NCBI RefSeq assembly: GCF_007655135.1
Contig: NC_045129.1
Coordinates: 19,690,274-19,754,273 of the forward strand
From: Punica granatum
Lineage: Eukaryota; Streptophyta; Magnoliopsida; Myrtales; Lythraceae
Length of the DNA stretch: 64,000 bases
Direction of reading: 5' to 3'
Positions within the stretch are counted from its first letter, which is position 1. Each line of letters opens with the position of its first letter. The translations under genes were made by a program, and so were the position numbers. Positions 55,104-64,000 of the stretch are shown one piece after another. The notes beneath the pieces are model-generated. The model was not told the DNA's origin. It searched no databases and saw only the letters and a list, made by a program, of their open reading frames with translations.

Positions 55104-56591
55104 CTAAGGATCGGCGAGGTTGCGCGCCGTCTTGTGCAGTCGATCCAACTCCGTGTCCAAGCGGGCCATCTCCCGGTCTAAGTGTGCGACCCGGGCGCGT
55201 GCTCGAGTCAGCTGTGTCTGAACCTCCCTATAGTCCGCGACCTCTGCGCGGGAGTCAACAAGCTCGCAACGGAGCCTACCCCGTTCCTCCCTGACGGCCC
55301 GTTGCTCCGCGTGCATGGCCGCTTGGATAGAACTCTCGGCTTCAAGGGCGAAGGTGGATGTAGCGCGGGGAGTCGGGGTGGCCTGAGGCCGTTGTGGTGG
55401 TGTCGATCCTTGCGGGTAGAACCGGGCCACGCATGCTGAGGTGGCAGAAAATGCTCGCTCCTCGTCGGTGGGGTGCTCGGGGAAGTACAGGCGCTGTATG
55501 GTGCTAGCATCCCGCTGACGGTGGATCTCTCGAATCTGTAGGAATCTATCGGGGGCCGTGGACGTGGAGTCGGCCCATTGGATGCGGAAAGGTAGGCGGT
55601 CCGCCTCGACGGGAATGTCCTGTAGGCCGCCGAGTTGTCTGATTACTCGGCCGGGAAATATGAGGGTGCTCCCCAAATGGCTGAGAGGGGGAACTCCCAC
55701 AATTCCGGGACATCCCGTGATCATGGGGTCGCCGGTATTCCATCGGGCGACCCATAGGAACCGTGAGGGCGTCAGCTCGCGCCAAAAGCGCCTCCATTCC
55801 GAGAAGCTGTGCTCGGGAGGTGGGATGACCAGCGCCAAGCATTCGATCAGCGAGCGCTCGACGGCGATGTAGGAGAACGGATGTGACGAGCAGAACGGGC
55901 AGATATGAGCTAGAAGCCAAATCTGTAGCAAGTGCGGGGATCCTCTCATCCTTCCGCGCCGAACCTCCCTAACATAGTCAAGAGACCGAACGGTCTCGGC
56001 TAACAAAGCCTCCACATAACTATGGCCTCCCACCGCTTGGAGGACGACTTGGTCTATGAGGTTCGGCGAGTACGGGAACAGGAGGGTGCCAAAGATCAAG
56101 AGCAGGAATCCATGGCAAGCATCGCGCTGATAGGAAGCCGTAGTAGGCGTCATTGCGCGGAGGAGCATCCAATCGGAGAGCCATGCAATCCGGATGCCTT
56201 GATCCCACCTTTGATGAAGCTCCTCGTGGAAGTCTTGAGCTGGTATGCGGAGAAGAGTAGAGAGCTGACCCTAGACGGTTGTGAACAGGTTGGGTCTGAA
56301 TATGCCTTGGGTCGTGGGTGTGGGCCTCTGGATGAGTGCCGTGTACTCCTCGATCGTAGGAGCTAACTCTGTCCCCTGGAAGTTGAATACTGCGTGCCCG
56401 GGATCCCAAAATTCGGTGGCAGTCCTCAAGAAGATCCAGTCTACCGGAGTCTCGGTGAGCATGACCACGTCTCCGATGATGTCCTGGATGAATGCGTGGT
56501 CCACCGGTCGGAGAGTCCTCCAGATGCGCATGATGTCTTGCCTTGGCGGCGTGATTGCTTCGAGCCTAAGACCGGGAGCCGGGCGGTCCAT
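55104..56591 (-). pseudogene. ORF1 of element D (stop and small deletion)
   Basis: TAG at 56271-56273 replaces the Gln of FTTVQGQL. A 12-nt in-frame deletion near 56052 removes G-A-I-A from NLIDGAIAQVVLQ. The coiled coil and the normal TAG (55104-55106) are kept. Confidence 0.87.
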
Positions 56592-57183
56592 CCTTACCTA
56601 GATGGAGGAGATGCCGGCTTAACGTTTTTAGAATCAAATCAATGTAATGTCCTAAGTCTTTTTCGAAAGAATGTATGCAGTGCGGAAAGATAAACTATAG
56701 TTGTGTTCTTTACAGTATACATCGCTCTTTCTTACAAAAACAACAAAAATGCCCGTCCTAAAAAAAACTACGGGCCGACTCAAGGACTCGACTTTGGGTC
56801 GGTTGACGGCATGGAGGTAAAAATTGGTCCAGCATGACGGTCCCTGTGTATGCATGGTTTTCGGTGCTACTGGGAGAACCGCTAAATTGGGATGGGGGCT
56901 CCCGACTCAAGGGTGTGAATTCCTTGAAATCGAGCGAGGATCTTTGGGGGCCGGTTCGGTGGCATAGCCGACTCCATCCGTTCCCTTACTCGGAACCTCT
57001 GACTAACCTAACTTCCTATATTGGTGCCCGCGGGATGTCGGACGAGGTACCTAAGAGACTAGTATGATATGCAATGCATGTGCGGAAAATAAAAGTGCGT
57101 AAAATAGATAAGCGGGAAATGCGGAAAGCGGTAAATAGACAAGCAAACAAAACAAGCGGGAACGAGCCCGAACCCTCTAACTG
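56592..57183 (-). other. Leader of element D
   Basis: Donor-like AG|GTAAGG before ORF1 and the CCGAC...GTCGG stem-loop at 56775-56802. Confidence 0.7.
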
Positions 57184-57201
57184 TCCCCAGTGGAGTCGCC
57201 A
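57184..57201 (-). promoter_or_regulatory. Primer-binding site of element D, tRNA-Arg
   Basis: TGGCGACTCCACTGGGGA on the minus strand, 3 nt from the LTR end at 57205. Confidence 0.9.
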
Positions 57202-57204
57202 AGC

Positions 57205-60200
57205 TGTGCGCACCCGAATTTAATCTCGTCGAGGCACGCATGCGCGCGCCTAAGCAAACGAGGCTTGGGAGCGTCCACCTTCCCGGGGACGCGCGACGGA
57301 CGCACGTGAGAAGGAGTCGCCACTTGCCATTTTACGACCCGAAGATCGAGGGCCGGCAAGTTACCCGGGTCTAGGGGTACCGGGTACACCTAAATGCTAA
57401 GGCAATGGTCGTACGGAACCGGAAATTCCGAATTCGGGGGTTCTATTACGTGCGGACCTATATCCCGCACGCCCTCTCGGAACTCTAACTTGCTAGGCTT
57501 GCCGTTTTGTTTATTTACCGCGTGATTTAGAGTTGTGCTCGACTCACCCGTTTTGACACCGTAAATTCGATGAATTGATCAAGTCAGGCTAAGAGTCCGA
57601 AAGATGAATAGGTTCGTGTGTCGAGGAATCGGTTCACTATCTTAGAGTTATAGTTCATTGAACCGTGATGGTCGATTCCCTGCGCGAACCGAGATCGCGA
57701 GTATTCGAGCTTACTCATCTCTTGGTGACGATAGACCGACTTAATCGACTCGACACTCGGACCTCTTGCTCACCGATCGGGGATCCTTACAAGCGGATGA
57801 ATGTACAAATGAAATCCTCGCGATGAATTAAGAGGCGTTGGACCTCGTGTTCGGTGATTTGGGGCGTTGGACCCCGTGCAACACGTAACCTATGGGTTCG
57901 GGCCCGAGCCGCAATAAATCATCAAAAAAGCAAGAATAAAACAGAAGAAAACTGATATAACTGACACAATACAGAGAGCAACTGACAACAACTGATAAGT
58001 GTCAGTGAATACAAACGAATTGTGTATTAGGCCGAATGTACGTGATTTAATCAGTTTATTAACCGGGGTTGATTAGCAAACAGTGCATCTATCCTAGGCA
58101 AGCATAAGTGGTGGATTGGAATGGGGTTCTAAGCCGATTACATGTGTGTGTTCGTTTTATGACTCTCATTCAGTTAAGTGTCATTGCGGTTTCACCGAAT
58201 TAGCCAAACTCGTGTTTTGACTCTAGATTGGAATCTATCATTCCGCTTATCCATTATCTAGTGTTTGATTAGGTCGAATGTATGATTAGTCCGGTTCTTT
58301 GTATTTCGTAACTCAAATGAAATGCCCCCTCCCACCGAATCTACGATAGGAAGATAGAAACACCGAAAGTGGACGGAATGGGCCGTGCGAATGAGACTCG
58401 TACCCGAACGGGTAGCCCTTTTCCGTCCATAGATCGAGGCATTTCCGACTCCCTAGCGCCTAGGGTATCGGTGAATCACGGAGTGACAATTATGCCCTTG
58501 GACAATAAAATTGCAATGTTCGTGTACAAATTGGAGATCGCGTCACACGAAAGAGTCTAAAAAGGACTCTCATGCCCCGACTCGAGTCGCCTCAAATTGG
58601 GCCCGGACTCGAGTCGTGGCACGTGAGTACTCCCTAGGCATCAATTCTATTCGTGTTACACGACTCGGTATTTTGAAATTGTGAATTTTTAATAGAGAAG
58701 GGCATTCTCACCGTTCCGTGAATCATCGATGCGTTTACAAATTAATAACCAATTTACCCAATTATTTAGTCCGAATGATTTAATTAGCCGAGTAGCACGT
58801 CCTGTTTATCCCATTTGTGAAATTATTCGATGTTTGTGGCTCCTTTCTACGGTTATCATTGGTTTAATGAATAATGGTCCGAAATCCATTCGCCTATTAT
58901 GAGATTAACACACGTCTAGCGACGGAACACGGATACGAATACACTCAATTCCAAGGATCGAACGCGAGACCGCGGAGGAGACCGCCCTAGACCCGGGAGG
59001 GGTTGAGGAGCACTCGGCCCTTTTCCGAGGGATGGGGCCGAGAGACCTCCTTGACCCGCCTTGGGTCACGGATGGTATCCCACGTCGGTTCGGGCCATTC
59101 CTTGCATGCATAATACATCAAGCACGTTAATACATGTTTTGCTCATCTCGATATCACCGTGACCATAATCACATAAAGTCATGCAAATACGTACGAACGA
59201 GATATTTAAACGGAAAACAACAAAGGCGGCATTGACTCAAATGATAACGAAATGAATGAAACATGGGAATCGATCCGTCTCGAGGCGGGAGAAGGCTTCC
59301 CGGACCCGTGTGGTCCACGGAAGCCCTCGGCCACACTCCAACAAGGAGGGCCGTGGGCTTTCATGGCTCACACGAGTCGGGAGAGCTTCTTCGACCCCGA
59401 TTCGGAACATTTCCCGTCATGTTAAGATGACACGTGCGATTGATGGTAAAGAGCATGGGAATCGACTCGATTCGGGAAAAGAGAGGCCTCCATGACCCCG
59501 TATAGGCCAAAGGAGCTCACGGGTCTCTCCATGGAGACTAGACCGTCAGTCCCATGCCTCAACCCGCGGCCAAGGGAGTCTCTCCCGTTCGGTATCGAAC
59601 CGTTTCCCTTCGTCTAATCACCCCTTAGTCGAGATTAGTGACTTCTCGCACCTAGAGACGGCTTGATCCGGGAAGAGGAGAGGGTCATGGACCCTAGGGA
59701 GCCGAAGAGACTCACGGCTTTCCTCCATGAGGTTCGGCCGAGAGACTCTAGGGCCTCCTCGAGTCTATGTCGATCTCCTCTTCTTAGATCCGACCCTCCT
59801 ATCATAATGCATGCACATTAACGCGATATATGGACGTGCATAATAGAGGAAACGTGTATGTGATGATGCATGGCGTGCATGAGAGCATAGATCCGGAAAG
59901 AAAAAAAAACAAGCTTTCATGCATACGGGTCTTTAGGACGTGCGGACACCTCATACAAGCAAAGATCGGAGGTCCTAGCTTCCTTAAGTTGTAGATGCAC
60001 GTTACCTAGCCCCGTTGCAAGAGGGAAAGAGTCGGGGACGTGGCCGTGGGAGTCGCAAGACTCGGCTAGAAGGCTATGGGTGGTTGACCCGGATGTTGGC
60101 AACCGCGGCAGTCCGTGGAAAAATGGGTCGGCACGCGAGCTCCGGGCACGGCACGGTGCAAGGCCGGGTTCGTTGGACTCCTAAGAGACGGATCTACACG

Positions 60201-62084
60201 ACCATGGGCAGACTCGAGCGTTCCAAGGCCTGAACAAACCCGAAAATGTGAGAGAAAACTCGGTAAAAATGAGGAAAACCCGGTTAGAGAGAAACGGGTG
60301 AATGGTGGTTGTGCACGGTTGATCGGCCCTCGGACCGTGACCACCTCTTCACGGGGGAGAGTGAGGGTTGTGAGGAACCCTTTGAACGTGATGGCACGAC
60401 TCGCCGAAGTCGTGGGAAGAAATGGCACGTGGCTTGCTCGGTGTGCGCGGCTAGGGAAGTCTCGGGACCCGAAAGTTCTCACGGCTGGAGCGGGGTGTTG
60501 GAGGCCTCAAATCAAAAATCTAAACCCGGAAATGGACTTAGGGGGTGGGAAATATGTAGGCTAGGAAGTTTGATGATTTTTGGCTTAAGTCGGGTCGGGT
60601 GGTTTTCCGGCGATTTTAGCCGGTTTCGCCCTTGGCACGGGCTGAACGAAAGTGAGGGAGAGGGCTGGAGCTTGAGAGGTTTTTGGAGAGAGATTGGCTT
60701 GAGAGAAAAGGAGAATGGAGAAGTGATTAAGTCTAATGATCAATGGGAACTTATAGGATGTGCGAATGGCTTGATTAAGATGAGCTAAGTGTAGTTAAGG
60801 GAAGCTTATAGGGGCTGCCGAAATTCCCAATGGGATTAGGGAGGGGAATGTGTCACATAGTGTGTAGGGGAAGCAAGAGGGGTGATGGGTTTGATGGATG
60901 GATGGAGGGAGGTGATGGATGTGAGGGAAATTCAAAATGTGTGGTGGAGGGAGTGTCTTGGGAGGTGGAGTCGCCGGCCATGGAGGGGGAAGCCGCGGCT
61001 TGGGGCTGTCCAATCGGAGCCGTGGCTGATTGTGGGCGAGCCGTGGCTTGGGGTTGAGCCGCGGCTTGATGGCTCGGCTTGGCTGAGCTGTGGGTCCCAC
61101 TTGATTGAGAGAAAAGCCGGAAAATGCTTGAGACTTGATTGAGCGCGCGTCCGATCTCCGATGTCCAATTAATTTATGGATTTGGAATGCTTGAATGACG
61201 AGGATTTGAATGAGCCTAATATCGCCATGCGTCGTGTGGACGAACGTTCGGGCGACTCGGCGCCTCGGGAGTCGGTTTTGCCCTATTCGGACGTTCGGAG
61301 TGGAGTTTAGCGTGCCTTGACCCTCGATTGATCTTTGTGCATTCTTGCATTCGTTTTGGCGATCCTTTTGCCCCGTGGGTGATCGTTGGCTCGTCGTCCT
61401 CGGTCGGGGACCGTTGGCCCGGGAAGACCTAGGGACTCTGACCGGGATTTTCTCAGTGTGCCCTTAATGCCTTGAGGTGCTTGGGGATTATTGTGAGGAG
61501 CTCAGAGATCGCTGTGGTCTCTGCTTTCCGTGGAAATGCCCGAAGGCTCGCCGGGAGGCGTTCGTGACCACTGAAACGTACTTCGAGAGACCGAGCCGAG
61601 TTCCGGAAGGTTGTCTGAAGCTTGTTCCCCGGCCCTGGTGGTCCCTGGGTGCTTGTAGGCCCGTTTTGAGGGGCCGTTTGCTTGTCAGTGGAGCGAACCC
61701 CGGGAACTCTGTCAGAAAAGGCGTCCGTGGGGGATCGGGGTGTCCCGGCTTAAGCAGGATGTCCCGGAAATGCGCCCGAACGTGTCATTGGTCATTTTGG
61801 TACTGAGAGGGATTTTTGGAGCCCCATATTGGGCACCTTTCGGTGCTTCGATGACTCAGTGATGAATAGTGTCATAGTGCCAGCTCTGCCGTTTTCGGGG
61901 TTTTTTGTCCGTTCGTTCTTCCGATGGCTTTCCTTTGCTTTTCTCAGTGACCCAGCTCTTCTCTCATTGTTCATGACTCCGTGCCCGCCTATTTGCCTTT
62001 GATTGCCGGGTCATGAATAGCAACCCGGGCTTTGATCGGGGATTCTCGTGTGGGAAGCCGGTGGGCCAAAATGGGGTGCTGACA
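57205..62084 (-). repeat. LTR shared by elements E and D (4,880 bp)
   Basis: It has the PBS of D on its left and the PPT of E on its right, so it serves as 5' LTR of D and 3' LTR of E. It lacks 344 bp present at 35838-36181 of the C LTR (joint at CGATG) and has about 32 bp near 61585 that C lacks. TATA box at 60750-60755. Confidence 0.92.
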
Positions 62085-62098
62085 GCTTGCCCCTCTTT
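62085..62098 (-). promoter_or_regulatory. Polypurine tract of element E
   Basis: AAAGAGGGGCAAGC on the minus strand. Confidence 0.87.
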
Positions 62099-62237
62099 GG
62101 TTGCATGCTCGGTTAGAGGGTGTAGCCAAAGACCATAACAAGCATCCCCTTTTTGGTCCCGGCGATCGCTCCGTTATAGCTTCACCGTGGCTACTCGCGG
62201 CCTGCTTGGATGTATTGGGATATTGCTGGAAATTAAG

Positions 62238-62791
62238 ACCGGGACGGACCCGAAAGAAGCCGGGATAGACCCGAGAGAAAACAGGATGAATCTGAAAGAA
62301 ACCAGGGTGGACCTGAACAAGGATTTAAAAGCCGGGATGGACCCGAGACAGGGATTTAAAAGCCGGAGTGGACCCAAAACAGGAATTTAAAAGCCGGGAT
62401 GGACCCGAGACAGGATTTTAAAAGCCGGGATGGACCCGAGGGGCCAGGATAGACCTGAACAGAAAATTAAAAGCCGGGATGGACCCGAGGGGCCCGGATG
62501 GACCTGAACTGGAATTTAAAAGCCGGGATGGACTCGAGGGGCCAGGATAGACCTGAACTGGAATTTAAAAGCCGGGATGGACCCGAGGGGCCAGGATAGA
62601 CCTGAACTGGAATTTAAAAGCCGGGATGGACCCGAGGGGCCAGGATAGACTTGAACTGGAATTTAAAAGCCGGGATGGACCCGAGGGGCCAGGATAGACT
62701 TGAACTGGAATTTAAAAGCCGGGATGGACCCGAGGGGCCAGGATAGACCTGAACTGGAATTTATAAGCCGGGATGGACCCGAGACGGGAAT
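62238..62791 (-). repeat. 3' UTR tandem repeat of element E (expanded)
   Basis: Same 31- and 49-bp units as in C, but with seven long units instead of three; the extra ~196 bp equals four units and accounts for the change in offset between the C and E copies. Confidence 0.9.
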
Positions 62792-63826
62792 TTGAAATTT
62801 GGAATTTGTGCAGAGCGCTGTGTGATACGGCTTGCTTGGCGTTTGGATGCGGATTGCTCTGTGCGTGGCGACCAATGATGACCTCTTAACACTTGTCCTT
62901 TTCTGAACATCGTTGGTTGGGGTGGTGCGGTGCATCCCTCGACGATTTGCAAGTCTTCGAGAACACAGTTCGCCACGTGAGGCAGACGCGAGTCCGTCGG
63001 CGGGGAGCGTCCCCTGGGGTTCCTGATCACACCTGTACAGGGAAAAGAGAAGCCTACAAAGGATGTCAGCCGCGTGAAATCGTCTAGACTACGACGCGTA
63101 AAGGAATCTATGTAAAGATGTGTTGGGGCATGATATTGGTGGCCATTTGGAGGGCGGCCGCGTCCCTATTGAAGAATAGCTTTTCTGAGACGGATAACCC
63201 GTAGAATTATGTGCAAAAAGGTAATGGGAGGGATCTTCTGGGATCCTCCAAATCAAGGATACGTCGATTCGATCCCGCCCCAAGGCGAGTCTCTAGCCTG
63301 GAGAGGCGAAGAGAGTTTGCTTCTGTAGAAGAGTGTCGAACCACTACTCGGTGTAGCTTCACAGGGAAAGTGTCGCTGTTCTTTCGTGGTCGAGCCGACA
63401 TTGTCCCCTAACTTTTGCCTAGGCCGCAAAATGCATGATGACCTAGCGGGGTGTTTTATTTGATCTTTCCCACATAAATGCTCACCTTTTGCTGCGGTTC
63501 CCGCGTTCGGGTGAGACCGCACCCCTCGGGTCCTCTAACTTTTGCCTAGGCCGCCTCGAAGAGGTTTTCGCCTTAGTGAGGAAATGACTTATGCTCTCTT
63601 TTTGCCGCGACTCCCCTTTGCGGGATTTTAAGTCGTGCCACTCGTTCCCTAGCTTTTGCCTAGGCCGCCTCAAAGAGGTTTTCGACCTAGCGGGAAAGTT
63701 TATTTTTTTCTCTCAGGAAAGCTCAATATTGGACAAATGGTGGGAGTTGATGTTCGTTTACAGAAACAGAAATGTCTTACGATAGGAACGGGCACGGAAC
63801 CCGGTGGACAAAGAATGTACAGGCGT
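62792..63826 (-). other. 3' untranslated region of element E with stem-loop array (63413-63690)
   Basis: Near-identical to C 40941-41975. The five GCAAAA stem-loops are at 63413-63690; hairpin 3 differs at two bases from C (GCCTTAGTGAG for GCCCTAGCGAG). Confidence 0.7.
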
Positions 63827-64000
63827 TCACGGATAGTACTTCTTGATGGCATCAGCGTTGATGGGGAGGGCGTTTTCAGCGCCGTCCATGTCGCTCAGAA
63901 TGACCGCTCCTCCGGAGAAGACCTCTTTGACGACGAAGGGACCGTCGTATTTGTACGAGAACTTCCCTCGAGAGTCCGGCGTGATGTGTAGGACTTTCCT
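63827..64000 (-). CDS. pol: Integrase C terminus of element E (partial, cut by window edge)
   Basis: Open frame with KVLHITPDSRG, YDGPFVVKEV and a terminal IKKYYP before TGA (63827-63829). The rest lies beyond 64000. Confidence 0.88.
   Translation of the reverse strand, partial: RKVLHITPDSRGKFSYKYDGPFVVKEVFSGGAVILSDMDGAENALPINADAIKKYYP

Larger units (their letters stand above)
35222..64000 (-). mobile_element. Head-to-tail array of family-2 elements C, D and E
   Basis: On the minus strand: the end of E (integrase C terminus, 3' UTR, PPT), one LTR with PPT on one side and PBS on the other, D up to its protease, a 21-bp LTR remnant, complete C body, PPT, C 3' LTR. C and D bodies and the two full LTRs are nearly identical (by eye about 1-2% apart). 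The array runs off the right edge. Confidence 0.87.

Noticed and set aside
1..64000. Host protein-coding, tRNA or rRNA genes
   Set aside because: Every long frame and nearly all sequence between them could be assigned to retrotransposon parts; nothing left over looks like a host gene.

Overview
This 64-kb window looks like repeat-dense plant nuclear DNA made almost entirely of large Ty3/gypsy LTR retrotransposons of the Tat lineage, with an Ogre-like layout. I found no host gene. The lineage call rests on four things: primer-binding sites complementary to a plant arginine tRNA (TGGCGACTCC[A/G]CTGGGGA); an extra ORF (ORF1) upstream of gag; the domain order gag, protease, RT, RNase H, second (archaeal-type) RNase H, integrase, with no chromodomain; and very long LTRs (3 to 5.5 kb). 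A flowering plant, probably a dicot, is a reasonable guess; I cannot name the species from sequence alone.

Layout, left to right. (1) 1-1351 and 18938-19430 are two pieces of one plus-strand LTR ('O1'), split by element A. (2) Element A (1352-18932, plus strand, 17.6 kb) is structurally complete: two ~3-kb LTRs, a CTCGC target-site duplication, PBS, ORF1, gag, protease/G-patch, an intron, RT-RH-aRH, integrase, a structured and repeat-rich 3' untranslated region, and PPT. Its ORF1 is open, but gag-pol carries stops, frameshifts and a deletion. (3) 19431-25943 is element F (minus strand): a 5.5-kb 5' LTR, PBS, leader, then a body that has lost ORF1 and ends in a 112-bp tandem repeat. (4) 25944-35033 is element B (minus), cut inside its second RNase H by the F LTR, with its own 5' LTR reduced to 717 bp. 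(5) 35034-35221 is a 188-bp start of an oppositely oriented LTR ('X'). (6) 35222-64000 is a minus-strand head-to-tail array: element C with its 3' LTR; a 21-bp remnant of C's 5' LTR fused to the truncated element D; D's full 5' LTR; and the 3' end of element E, which shares that LTR.

How the parts work together. The RNA would start just downstream of a TATA box inside the LTR, be primed by tRNA-Arg, and encode ORF1 (unknown function, coiled-coil C terminus) and a Gag-Pro-Pol polyprotein. Two candidate introns are visible. One separates protease from RT; removing it joins the frames exactly in A, B and C. The other would remove ORF1: a conserved AG|GTAAGG donor sits directly before the ORF1 ATG, and an AG acceptor lies exactly 49 nt before the gag ATG in A, B, C and D. 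Downstream of integrase, A, C and E carry five consecutive stem-loops, each followed by GCAAAA, with base changes between A and C that keep the pairing. After them come tandem repeats whose copy number differs between near-identical copies.

No copy in the window has a fully intact set of genes. Most nonsense mutations are C-to-T or G-to-A changes, as expected for methylated, silenced elements.
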